From positions 1 through 7,281 of the forward strand of contig JAMOMS010000234.1 in NCBI GenBank assembly GCA_027067015.1: a stretch of 7,281 nt of DNA, in the 5' to 3' direction. The stretch is from Campylobacterales bacterium. Lineage in GTDB: Bacteria; Campylobacterota; Campylobacteria; Campylobacterales; Hydrogenimonadaceae. The notes beneath the pieces were generated by a model. The model searched no databases. It saw nothing but the letters and a program-made list of their open reading frames with translations, and was not told the origin of the DNA. The position numbers and the translations under genes are program-made. This document shows positions 1 through 6,362 of this stretch, piece by piece. Each line of letters starts with the position of its first letter. Within the stretch, counting starts at the first letter, position 1.

Positions 1-666
1 CAGACTCCTGTAGGCGATGGGGTCTTTCAGACCCGCTTTCTCAAAGCCTTTGAGACGTAGGCGGCAACTGTCGCACACCCCGCAGGCAAGTTCTTCGTCC
101 TGATAACAGCTCCATGTCAGCACCAGCGGCACCCCCACTTCCGCCGCTTTTTGGACAATCTGCTCTTTTTTAAGATGCACCAGCGGGGTTTTAAGAACAA
201 TTTTTGTCTCCTCTTTGGTGCCAAGATTGATCGCCCGCTCCATGACAGTAATAAAATCTTCCCGGCAATCGGGGTAGCCACTGCTGTCCTCTTCCACCAC
301 GCCGATATAGAGAGCCTCGGCCCCCTCTTTCTCGGCCACCGCCGCGGCGATGGAGAGAAAGATGCCGTTGCGAAACGGCACATAGGTGATGGGCACCCCC
401 GGCTGTAGCCCCTCGGTGGGAACCGCCAGGCTCTTGTCCGTCAACGCCGACGCGCCGATCTGGGCGAAAAAGCCCAGGTCAATCTCATAGCGCGCTTTCA
501 CCCCCAGCGCGTCGCAGATCGCCCGAAAGGCCGTTCGCTCTCTTCCTTCGGTTCGCTGGCGATAATCGAAGTGAAGCGCCACAATCTCATAGCCTTCCTG
601 TTTGGCAATGTACGCCGCCGTGGAAGAGTCCATGCCGCCGCTTAAAATGACAACCGCTCGTTTCAC
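1..666 (-). CDS. queC: 7-cyano-7-deazaguanine (preQ0) synthase QueC, C-terminal end cut by window edge
   Basis: QueC is a cytosolic ATP-dependent enzyme that converts 7-carboxy-7-deazaguanine to preQ0 with ammonia, in the queuosine tRNA-modification pathway. I read 222 codons with no stop before position 1. The N-terminus carries the PP-loop ATP-binding motif SGGMDSS (residues 9-15). The C-terminus carries the zinc-binding cysteines C187, C195, C198 and C201, in the contexts SCYQD and CGVCDSC. The family is usually about 220-240 residues, so only the last few codons should be missing. The start is GTG at 664-666, because the first in-frame ATG lies inside the PP-loop and because an AAGGAG ribosome-binding site precedes the GTG. 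The gene is divergent from ybeY across a 58-bp gap. No other queuosine gene is visible, although one could lie to the left. The identification rests on motifs at both ends and is strong. Confidence 0.95.
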   Translation of the reverse strand, partial: MKRAVVILSGGMDSSTAAYIAKQEGYEIVALHFDYRQRTEGRERTAFRAICDALGVKARYEIDLGFFAQIGASALTDKSLAVPTEGLQPGVPITYVPFRNGIFLSIAAAVAEKEGAEALYIGVVEEDSSGYPDCREDFITVMERAINLGTKEETKIVLKTPLVHLKKEQIVQKAAEVGVPLVLTWSCYQDEELACGVCDSCRLRLKGFEKAGLKDPIAYRSL

Positions 667-670
667 GCCG

Positions 671-676
671 CTCCTT
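671..676 (-). promoter_or_regulatory. Ribosome-binding site of queC
   Basis: On the minus strand AAGGAG lies 4 nt upstream of the GTG at 664-666. This site decides the GTG start, because no usable ATG exists before the PP-loop. Confidence 0.7.
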
Positions 677-693
677 CCGGTTCATTTGGCAGG

Positions 694-699
694 ATTTTA
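694..699 (-). promoter_or_regulatory. Putative -10 box of queC promoter (TAAAAT)
   Basis: The minus strand reads GTTAAAATCC here, with TAAAAT as a sigma70-type -10 hexamer. Initiation about 7 nt downstream would give a leader of roughly 20 nt containing the AAGGAG site. I see no convincing -35 at the usual spacing. That fits epsilonproteobacterial housekeeping promoters, which often lack one. This is prediction only. Confidence 0.5.
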
Positions 700-711
700 A
701 CGCATTTTGGA

Positions 712-717
712 TAAAAT
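712..717 (+). promoter_or_regulatory. Putative -10 box of ybeY-antiporter promoter (TAAAAT)
   Basis: The plus strand reads TTTTGGATAAAATC at 705-718, with TAAAAT as the -10 hexamer. The expected transcription start, about 7 nt further on, falls at or right beside the ybeY ATG at 725. The hexamer is identical to the one facing the other way at 694-699. TTGGCA at 686-691 resembles a -35, but the 20-bp spacing is too long. Confidence 0.5.
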
Positions 718-724
718 CGCCCCT

Positions 725-1150
725 ATGATCGAATTAACCAACACCACCGACTTTCAACCCGATATTAACCTTTTGGAGCGTCTGGCCCAACGCTTAAGTG
801 AGCGTCCCGTGGAGCTGATACTCACCGACAACGCCGCCATACAGGAGCTCAACCGCCAACACCGCGACATCGACAAGCCCACCGACGTACTCAGTTTCCC
901 GCTTGAGAACGTCCCCTTCGCGCCCCTTGGCACTGTCGTTATCAGTGTCGATTTTGTGCGCCAAAAAGCCCAAGCGCTGGGGCACACGCCCCAAGAGGAG
1001 GCCGCCCTGCTCTTTTTGCACGGCCTTTTACACCTGCTGGGATACGACCACGAAACCGACGAGGGACAGATGCGCCGGGAAGAGGAGAGCATCATTCGGG
1101 AATTTTCACTCCCTGAAAGCCTTATTGTCCGCACGGAGGAGAACGCATGA
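725..1150 (+). CDS. ybeY: Endoribonuclease YbeY (16S rRNA 3' maturation, ribosome quality control)
   Basis: YbeY is a metal-dependent cytosolic endoribonuclease that matures the 16S rRNA 3' end and helps remove defective ribosomes. The 141-residue product has the diagnostic zinc-binding motif HGLLHLLGYDH, with H99, H103 and H109. It also has the conserved segment NRQHRDIDKPTDVLSFP at 43-59. Length is normal for small bacterial YbeY proteins. I chose ATG at 725 over an in-frame TTG at 707. The TTG would overlap the presumed -10 box and lacks a well-spaced Shine-Dalgarno sequence, and MIELTNTTDF resembles the usual YbeY N-terminus. No Shine-Dalgarno precedes the ATG either, and with the predicted transcription start the mRNA may be leaderless. 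Its stop overlaps the start of the antiporter gene in ATGA. Confidence 0.95.
   Translation: MIELTNTTDFQPDINLLERLAQRLSERPVELILTDNAAIQELNRQHRDIDKPTDVLSFPLENVPFAPLGTVVISVDFVRQKAQALGHTPQEEAALLFLHGLLHLLGYDHETDEGQMRREEESIIREFSLPESLIVRTEENA
1135..1141 (+). promoter_or_regulatory. Ribosome-binding site of the antiporter gene
   Basis: GGAGGAG lies inside the 3' end of ybeY, 5 nt before the ATG at 1147. It is the strongest Shine-Dalgarno sequence in the window, so the antiporter can be translated well in its own right as well as by coupling to ybeY. Confidence 0.75.
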
Positions 1151-2079
1151 TCGACCTGCTTATCTTTATCGTCGGCATGGCGGCGCTCATCGGCGGCGCG
1201 GAGCTTTTGATACGCGAGTCCGAACGCATCGCCCTGCACTTTGGCATCAGCGAGTTTGTCATCGGGGCCACGCTTATCGCGCTGGGCACCAGCCTGCCGG
1301 AGATGGCCGCCAGCGTTACCGCCAGCCTCAAGGGCCAGAGCCAGATGGCCGTGGCCAACGTACTGGGCTCTAATATCATGAACATCGCCCTGGTCCTGGG
1401 AGCTGTTTTCCTCATTGCCCGACGCATCACCCCCGACAGGGACCTCTTTGCCAAAGACAGCGCCTGGCTGCTCTTTCCGGCTATCGTCTTTCCCCTTATG
1501 ACCCTTGACGGCACCCTTTCTCGTCTGGACGGGTTACTGCTGATGGCCATGATGGGCGCCTATCTGCTCTTTTTGGTGCAATCGGAACAGACCGAAGAGT
1601 TGGCGGAGATTGACGAGGAGATCAAAAAAGAGCCCTTCAACTGGGTCAAAACCGCCGGCTGGCTCACGGCGGGCTTCGCGCTTGTCATCGGCGGTGCCGA
1701 CTACGCCATCGAAAGCGCCTCAGCCATCGCCCGGGGGTTTGGGGTGAGCGAGTGGCTGATCGGTCTGCTTCTGATTGCGTTTGGCACCAGCCTGCCCGAA
1801 CTGGTGGTCAGTATCAAAGCGGCCCGCGCGGGCAAGGCCGACATGAGCATCGGCAACATCATCGGCTCCAACATGGCCAACACCTCCGTGGTGCTGGGAT
1901 CGGCCGCCGTCACCCGCCCGCTTCCCTTTGATCTTTCGGCCAACTCTTTTGATCTCTTTTTGATGATGGGAGTAACGCTGATGCTCATCTTCATCACCGC
2001 CAACCGCCTCTACGCCAAAGCCAGCGGCGTGATGCTGTTGATCGTGCTGGGCATCTTCCTCCAACACGCCCTGGCTTAG
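1147..2079 (+). CDS. Calcium/sodium antiporter, CaCA family (YrbG-like)
   Basis: This is an inner-membrane cation/Ca2+ exchanger of 310 residues, expected to export Ca2+ in exchange for Na+ or H+. It shows the family's internal duplication. The first alpha repeat has GTSLPEM at 47-53 and GSNIMN at 74-79. The second has GTSLPEL at 213-219 and GSNMAN at 240-245. The preceding halves also match: GISEFVIG near 33-40 and GVSEWLIG near 199-206. The repeats are separated by an acidic, charged loop at about 146-162, typical of the cytoplasmic linker. Around ten hydrophobic helices are visible. The glutamates in GTSLPE are the known cation ligands. The gene follows ybeY with an ATGA overlap, and its TAG stop overlaps the mrdA stop on the other strand. 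The ion actually transported cannot be told from sequence. Family assignment is firm. Confidence 0.93.
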   Translation: MIDLLIFIVGMAALIGGAELLIRESERIALHFGISEFVIGATLIALGTSLPEMAASVTASLKGQSQMAVANVLGSNIMNIALVLGAVFLIARRITPDRDLFAKDSAWLLFPAIVFPLMTLDGTLSRLDGLLLMAMMGAYLLFLVQSEQTEELAEIDEEIKKEPFNWVKTAGWLTAGFALVIGGADYAIESASAIARGFGVSEWLIGLLLIAFGTSLPELVVSIKAARAGKADMSIGNIIGSNMANTSVVLGSAAVTRPLPFDLSANSFDLFLMMGVTLMLIFITANRLYAKASGVMLLIVLGIFLQHALA

Positions 2080-3878
2080 CGGATATACCCCTCTTTTAAC
2101 AACCAGTTGTAGATTTTTTCGGCAATCGGGCCGGCGGCGTGCCCGCCGTGCCCGCCGTGCTCAACCAGAATGGTCACCACATACTGGGGATTCCGGTAGG
2201 GACCGTAAGTAGTCAGCCACGCGTGGGAGCGGTGAAAGTAGGCCAGATCCTCCTCTTTCATCCGCTTCTTCTCCTCCTGGGGAATCCCGATCACCTGGGC
2301 CGTACCGGTCTTACCCGCCACTTTGACCTTACAGCGGTGCAAGGCGGCATAGGCCGTCCCTTTGGGGTGATTGCACACCTCGTACATGGCCCTTTGCACC
2401 AGGGGAAGCACCTGCTTTTGGCGGGGGGTCAATACCTCTTCGCTTATCAACGGCACCATTTGTTTGGCCAGCCGTTTGGCCAGCGTGGGCTTTGGTAGGC
2501 GCCCCGTGGCCAGCATGGCGGTGTAGCGGGCAATCTGCATGGGTGTAACCAGCACATACCCCTGCCCGATGGCGGCGTTGAGCGTTTCGCCGATATACCA
2601 GGGCTGGCCGTAACGGTTCATTTTCCACATTTTGTCGGGCATGACACCTATAAACTCGTTGGGAAGGTCAATGCCGGTTTTGTGCCCAAACCCCATCTGG
2701 CGTAGATCCTCGGCGATCTTGTTGATGCCCGTTTGCAGGCTCCCTTTGTAAAAATAGACATCACAACTCTCCCGAATCGCCTTGACCATATCGGTCTTGC
2801 CGTGTCCCACGCTCTTCCAACAGCGGAATTTGTGCTTGATCCGCTTGCCCAGCTCAATGGCGCCGTTACAAAAAAAGGTGTGATAGGGTGAGACCTTCCC
2901 CGAATCGACCAGCGCCAAAGCCACCCCCGGTTTAATAACCGATCCGGGCGGATAGAGACCGTGAATGAGCTTATTGGTAAAGGGATGGTTGAGATCCTCG
3001 ATGATTTTACGCCACTCATCTCGGCTGATCCCGCTGACAAAGTCGTTGGGATCATACGCCGGGTAGCTCCCGGCGGCCAGCACCTCACCGTTAACCCCCA
3101 TCACAACCACCGCGCCGGTGGCGTTGCGTTCGGCAAAAAGATCAGAGAGATACTGCTGAAGCCGCATATCCAGATAGAGCGTCATGTCGCTCTCCTCTTT
3201 GGGATCCACCCGCTCCAGCTCCGCCACCTCTTTGTTAAAGGCGCTCACCATCACCTTGCGATACCCCGGCACCCCTTCCAAAAAGCGGTTGTAGTAACGC
3301 TCCAATCCGCTTTTTCCCGCAATACCGGTCAAGCCGGTAATCTCGTCACGGCGAATCTCTTTCTCGTTGGCTTTGCCCACATACCCCACCACATGGGCCG
3401 TCACCGGGCCGTAAGGATAGTAGCGTTTGGTCGTCGGCTCGACCGAAAGGTTGGGGGTACGGGAGAGTTCCGTGTAGTGGGGAAGAACCTTTTTGTAAGA
3501 GAGAAAGTTGACCACCACGATCGGATCATGATGGTAAGGCGAGTCCTTTTTAAGATAACGCCGAATGATCTTTTGCCGATCCACCTCCCCAAAAGCGTGG
3601 ACAATGGCATCCACTGCCTGCCGGAGGCTTTCTCTTTTTTTCCGGCCTGACAGGTGCGGCGCAATAAGAATCTTAAACCCGATCTGATTAATGGCCAACG
3701 GCTTGCCGTTACGGTCCAGTATCTCGCCGCGAACGGGAAGGATCCACTCCTTTTTGACAATATTCTGATTGGCCAGCGATTCGTAATAGGCGTTGGATTT
3801 GATGGAAATCTGATAGATTCTTCCCAATAAAATCGCCCATACCGATAAAAAGAGGGCTATCACCAGCTTGACTCTCAC
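2076..3878 (-). CDS. mrdA: Penicillin-binding protein 2 (elongasome D,D-transpeptidase)
   Basis: PBP2 is the class B transpeptidase that cross-links peptidoglycan during side-wall growth, working with RodA, MreB, MreC and MreD. The 600-residue protein has one N-terminal membrane anchor (about 4-24), a PBP dimer/pedestal region (about 45-230), then the transpeptidase domain. Its catalytic motifs are SVIK (S313 nucleophile, K316), SCD at 371-373 in the SxN position, and KTGT at 523-526. The glycine-rich C-terminal strand HGGHGGHAAGP (584-594) is typical. I start it at GTG 3876-3878, which overlaps the preceding gene's stop as GTGA. An in-frame start at 3935 would add 19 atypical residues before the anchor. 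The Shine-Dalgarno is poor, which suggests coupled translation. It is the last gene of the minus-strand operon. rodA is not in the window. Confidence 0.95.
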   Translation of the reverse strand: MRVKLVIALFLSVWAILLGRIYQISIKSNAYYESLANQNIVKKEWILPVRGEILDRNGKPLAINQIGFKILIAPHLSGRKKRESLRQAVDAIVHAFGEVDRQKIIRRYLKKDSPYHHDPIVVVNFLSYKKVLPHYTELSRTPNLSVEPTTKRYYPYGPVTAHVVGYVGKANEKEIRRDEITGLTGIAGKSGLERYYNRFLEGVPGYRKVMVSAFNKEVAELERVDPKEESDMTLYLDMRLQQYLSDLFAERNATGAVVVMGVNGEVLAAGSYPAYDPNDFVSGISRDEWRKIIEDLNHPFTNKLIHGLYPPGSVIKPGVALALVDSGKVSPYHTFFCNGAIELGKRIKHKFRCWKSVGHGKTDMVKAIRESCDVYFYKGSLQTGINKIAEDLRQMGFGHKTGIDLPNEFIGVMPDKMWKMNRYGQPWYIGETLNAAIGQGYVLVTPMQIARYTAMLATGRLPKPTLAKRLAKQMVPLISEEVLTPRQKQVLPLVQRAMYEVCNHPKGTAYAALHRCKVKVAGKTGTAQVIGIPQEEKKRMKEEDLAYFHRSHAWLTTYGPYRNPQYVVTILVEHGGHGGHAAGPIAEKIYNWLLKEGYIR

Positions 3879-4327
3879 ACCAACACCGCCCCAACCAGAT
3901 CCATAAGCAGATAATAAAAAAAGATAGGGTGCCAAACCAGGCTGTCCGAGCCAAAAACCGCCTGAGATAAAAACAGTAACCCCAGATAAAGCAGGTTAAA
4001 AAACACCACCGTCATCCCATCGACCATGCCGGAGCCAAAAAGGGTATGGCGCAAACGGGGCTCGACAAACCGGTACATCACATACATACTCGCCAAAACA
4101 CCGTAAAGCGGCACTCCCCACACCGCGCTGAAAACCAGGCCGTAAAGGGTCCAAAGAAGCGCCGTCCAGTATGCGCCGCCTACCAACGCCCGGCGCCACA
4201 ACAGATAGACCGTTCCCAAAAAAGGAGGGAAAAAGGGGTAAAGATTGCCCATCAGCGGGTACAAAAGCGCCGCGCCAACAAGCAAAAAGATCAGCGGACG
4301 GTTTTGATAAGCGAGATTTCGTTGCAT
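3875..4327 (-). CDS. Small polytopic membrane protein, candidate MreD
   Basis: The product is about 150 residues and very hydrophobic, with roughly five predicted helices (about 11-29, 33-48, 52-70, 72-86 and 101-122) and a last one near 132-150. It has no motif I can name with certainty. Size and topology match MreD, the inner-membrane rod-shape protein of about 160 residues. The gene stands directly before mrdA, the place of mreD in the widespread order mreB-mreC-mreD-mrdA. The call is therefore positional and topological. The start is uncertain. I prefer ATG 4327, which gives a 37-nt overlap with the acetyltransferase gene. ATG 4345 and TTG 4354 are in-frame alternatives, and none has a clear Shine-Dalgarno. 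Its TGA overlaps the mrdA GTG by 4 nt. It could also be an unrelated membrane protein. Confidence 0.7.
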   Translation of the reverse strand: MQRNLAYQNRPLIFLLVGAALLYPLMGNLYPFFPPFLGTVYLLWRRALVGGAYWTALLWTLYGLVFSAVWGVPLYGVLASMYVMYRFVEPRLRHTLFGSGMVDGMTVVFFNLLYLGLLFLSQAVFGSDSLVWHPIFFYYLLMDLVGAVLV

Positions 4328-4746
4328 ACGGGAAAGTGTTTGCATTTGATGCAATCGGCCCAGATCTTGTGTTCGGGAATGCTCTCTTTGGGAATCTCTT
4401 TAAAACCGAGCGCCTCAAAGAAGGGGGCGTTGTAGGTTAGCGCCAACACGTCATAAAGGCCCAACGCTTCCGCTTCCCTCACGGCCCGGGTCACCAGCGA
4501 CGTACCGATACCTTTTCCACGATGCCCCTCTTTAACCACCAGACTGCGAATCTCACCCAACCGGGGCGAGTGAATATGAAGCGCTGTATAACCGATAATT
4601 TCGCCGTTTTGTTCAGCTACGATATAAGAGCGGATATTGGTGGCCAGTTCATCGTCGCTTCGGGGCAGAATAATCCCCTCTTCCACCTCTTTTTTGACAA
4701 TCGCCTGCATGGCGCCAATATCATCCAAAACCGGTTTGCGGTACAT
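4291..4746 (-). CDS. GNAT N-acetyltransferase with C-terminal cysteine cluster, possible short N-acetylglutamate synthase
   Basis: This 151-residue protein is a single GNAT domain that would transfer an acetyl group from acetyl-CoA. The acetyl-CoA pyrophosphate loop is HRGKGIG (R76 to G81), preceded by the strand IRSLVV. The late segment NAPFFEALGF is typical of GNAT folds. The C-terminus has a compact cysteine set, C122, C125 and C131, in the pattern DC-x2-C-x5-C. From memory, similar tails occur in short ArgA-like proteins of epsilon- and deltaproteobacteria, annotated as N-acetylglutamate synthases for arginine synthesis. I treat that role as a hypothesis. The start is ATG 4744-4746, which shares one base with the engB stop (TAATG) and implies termination-reinitiation. 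An in-frame GTG at 4755 would add three residues inside engB. The Shine-Dalgarno is weak. Confidence 0.88.
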   Translation of the reverse strand: MYRKPVLDDIGAMQAIVKKEVEEGIILPRSDDELATNIRSYIVAEQNGEIIGYTALHIHSPRLGEIRSLVVKEGHRGKGIGTSLVTRAVREAEALGLYDVLALTYNAPFFEALGFKEIPKESIPEHKIWADCIKCKHFPVCNEISLIKTVR

Positions 4747-5360
4747 TACGGACACGGTGCCCCTTTGATGACAATTTCAAAAATAAGCCGTTCAAGCTTC
4801 TCTACCCCTTTACGCTTCTGGCTTGAAAGCACCAGCGCGCCGGGACGGTCCCGCAACAGCGCCCCCATCTCTTTTTGGTTGAGTTTGTCCGACTTGGTAA
4901 AGAGCTCCATATAACACTGATCCGGCCCCAAAAAACCCCGGATATAGTCGGCCACGTCATTGTCAATCGGCTCATCGGGGTGGCGGGCGTCTCTTAGGTG
5001 CACGAAAAGGCGGATGGTACGACGGCTCTTGATAAAATCGTTCAAACTCTTTTGCCAGGCCTGCTTCATGCTTTTGGAGACTTTGGCGTACCCAAACCCC
5101 GGAAGATCCACGAAATGGAGCCGAAACTTCTCACCCGTCTCATCCTCTTTGTAGGTGATGTCAAAGTAGTTAATCAGCCGCGTTTTACCGGGTGTCGAAG
5201 AGCTTTTGGCCAGGTTTTTGCGACGGGTCAGGGCATTGAGCAGTGAGCTTTTACCAACATTACTGCGTCCCAGAAAAACCACCTCCCCGATCCCCTCCGG
5301 CGGCGCCTCCTCCAGACGGCTGGCACTGGTTATAAAGGAGGCGTCAACGATTCTTGCCAC
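4746..5360 (-). CDS. engB: Ribosome-biogenesis GTPase EngB (YihA/YsxC)
   Basis: EngB is a small essential GTPase needed for large ribosomal subunit assembly, sometimes annotated as a septation GTP-binding protein. The 204-residue product shows all G motifs in order: G1 GRSNVGKS (31-38), a G2-type SSTPGKT (54-60), G3 DLPG (85-88), G4 TKSDK (155-159) and a G5-like LSS (178-180). The family signature GFGYAKV follows G3. I start it at GTG 5358-5360, preceded by GAGG with 6-nt spacing. That gives the expected N-terminus MARIVDASFITSA. A longer in-frame ORF from 5417 lies wholly over lptA and adds 19 unlikely residues. The first 17 nt overlap the end of lptA, so its ribosome-binding site lies in lptA codons. 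Confidence 0.96.
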   Translation of the reverse strand: MARIVDASFITSASRLEEAPPEGIGEVVFLGRSNVGKSSLLNALTRRKNLAKSSSTPGKTRLINYFDITYKEDETGEKFRLHFVDLPGFGYAKVSKSMKQAWQKSLNDFIKSRRTIRLFVHLRDARHPDEPIDNDVADYIRGFLGPDQCYMELFTKSDKLNQKEMGALLRDRPGALVLSSQKRKGVEKLERLIFEIVIKGAPCP

Positions 5361-5832
5361 TTTTTTCCTCAACCTGGAAAATAAACTTGACCGGTTTGCT
5401 GGCGTTGCCTTTAACACTCGATTTGCCCGAAAGCCTGTCCACGATCACCTCATCCCCCTTGACGGTACGATCCAATCGGGGTTGGCGCAAAAAGACATGG
5501 CCGTAAAACTCATAAATCTGCTCAACCGGTTTATAGACCAGCTTGTCCGCCTTGCCGGTGTAATATTCATCGTTTTTGGTCATATGCACAACAAATGAGG
5601 CATTACCGATGGCCTCATAGCGCTTGGGATTGCGCTTGGCGTCAAAATAGACAATCACCTGCGACGCGTTGAGCTCATCGGGCCCTTTTTTCATATGCAC
5701 ATGGCCGATAAATTTGGAGATCATCTTTACCTCATCCGCCTCAAACCGATCCGACGTAATCTCCACCTGTTCCCGCGTTCCCGCGCACACCGCCGCGACA
5801 ACCGCAAAAAGTAGCGCTACTTTTTTTCTCAT
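5344..5832 (-). CDS. lptA: LPS-transport periplasmic protein LptA
   Basis: LptA forms the periplasmic bridge that carries lipopolysaccharide from the LptBFG-C complex to LptD in the outer membrane. The 162-residue product starts with a signal peptide: basic MRKK, a hydrophobic core, and a likely signal peptidase I site after VCA near residue 17. The OstA/LptA domain follows, opening with VEITSDRFEADE (23-34) and FIGHVHMKKG, then repeating beta-strand segments such as the one around YGHVFLRQ. The end is lysine-rich. C16 does not sit in a proper lipobox. The start ATG 5830-5832 overlaps the lptC stop as ATGA. An AAGGA sequence is spaced 9 nt upstream. Its position directly after lptC supports the call, since sequence conservation in this family is low. 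Confidence 0.9.
   Translation of the reverse strand: MRKKVALLFAVVAAVCAGTREQVEITSDRFEADEVKMISKFIGHVHMKKGPDELNASQVIVYFDAKRNPKRYEAIGNASFVVHMTKNDEYYTGKADKLVYKPVEQIYEFYGHVFLRQPRLDRTVKGDEVIVDRLSGKSSVKGNASKPVKFIFQVEEKSGKNR
5367..5370 (-). promoter_or_regulatory. Ribosome-binding site deciding the engB GTG start
   Basis: GAGG on the minus strand, followed by six A residues and then GTG at 5358-5360. It lies within lptA codons and supports the shorter EngB over the longer in-frame version. Confidence 0.65.
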
Positions 5833-6362
5833 CGTTTAAAATCCTTCCGGGAGATTTTCGCATGAATACTTAAAGCTTTTATTTTACCGCTTTTTTGATA
5901 ATACCTAAGGTGTCGTCCCGTCACAATACTCTTTCCGTAAGTAATGACAAAGGGGGCCCTGTCGGTGGTGTAGGCTTTCATTCGCATATCGTAATAAAGA
6001 TATGGCGTACGCATCTTCCAGCCGTCTTCGCGCTCAAGAAGAACATCCTTTTTTAACTCAATGGCTTTATTAATGACAAAAAGCGCCTCATTGGCCACCA
6101 CCTTCTCGCGCCCCTGCTCACCCAGCCGATTAAGCACCGGATCATACACCATCAGTTTCTCACCGAATTTCCAGGCCGCGCTCCCTTTCAGATAGTCCCG
6201 CACCCCTTCGGGGAAAATGGTATAGGAGTCAAAATCAAAAAAGGCCACCTGCGGCACCCCTTCATGCTTGGTTACGCTTACATGGTAGGGTTTCAGCCAA
6301 AAGATGGCGGCCAACGCCAAAAGCATCATGGCGCCGATAAAGTGGCGAATGTTTAGATCCAT
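5829..6362 (-). CDS. lptC: LPS-export periplasmic protein LptC
   Basis: LptC is a bitopic inner-membrane protein that takes LPS from the LptBFG transporter and passes it to LptA. The 177-residue product has a single N-terminal helix (about 6-23, sequence around GAMMLLALAAIFWL) and then a periplasmic, beta-rich region, as in the family. Sequence motifs are weak, so the call leans on size, topology and position between kdsC and lptA. I start it at ATG 6360-6362. The in-frame ORF from 6515 would add 51 arginine- and glycine-rich residues that are only a shadow of kdsC. The start overlaps the kdsC end by 10 nt. GAGGAG lies 11 nt upstream, somewhat far. The stop forms ATGA with lptA. Confidence 0.85.
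   Translation of the reverse strand: MDLNIRHFIGAMMLLALAAIFWLKPYHVSVTKHEGVPQVAFFDFDSYTIFPEGVRDYLKGSAAWKFGEKLMVYDPVLNRLGEQGREKVVANEALFVINKAIELKKDVLLEREDGWKMRTPYLYYDMRMKAYTTDRAPFVITYGKSIVTGRHLRYYQKSGKIKALSIHAKISRKDFKR

Noticed and set aside
754..1239. 161-residue open frame on the minus strand opposite ybeY, and other long opposite-strand frames within mrdA and kdsC.
   Set aside because: They are shadows of strongly conserved genes in a GC-rich sequence. They have no family motifs, ribosome-binding sites or promoters.
2099..2119. Possible intrinsic terminator for the antiporter gene: ACAAC/GTTGT inverted repeat followed by six T at 2114-2119.
   Set aside because: The stem is only five AT-rich pairs with a 2-nt loop, and the bases encode the conserved mrdA C-terminus (YNWLLK). 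It is too weak to call a terminator.
2141..2160. 9-bp tandem repeat GCCCGCCGT near the mrdA 3' end.
   Set aside because: It encodes the glycine-histidine segment HGGHGGH, a normal feature of the PBP2 C-terminal region. Nothing suggests a regulatory or mobile element.
5821..5827. Seven-A run (coding strand) in codons 2-4 of lptA, and similar seven-base runs in mrdA at 2870-2876 and 3635-3641, as phase-variation tracts.
   Set aside because: Runs of seven A/T are common in lysine and phenylalanine codons and are too short to claim slippage without read evidence.
5780..5832. LptA as a lipoprotein because of a cysteine (C16) near the signal peptide end.
   Set aside because: The residues before it (AAV-C) do not fit a lipobox, which needs G, A or S at -1. 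Cleavage by signal peptidase I after VCA is more likely.
5881..5886. TAAAAT on the minus strand inside lptC, about 50 nt before lptA, in a local AT-rich patch, as a possible internal lptA promoter.
   Set aside because: It is explained by lysine and isoleucine codons of the lptC end. No extended -10 or -35 supports it, and the genes overlap in an operon.
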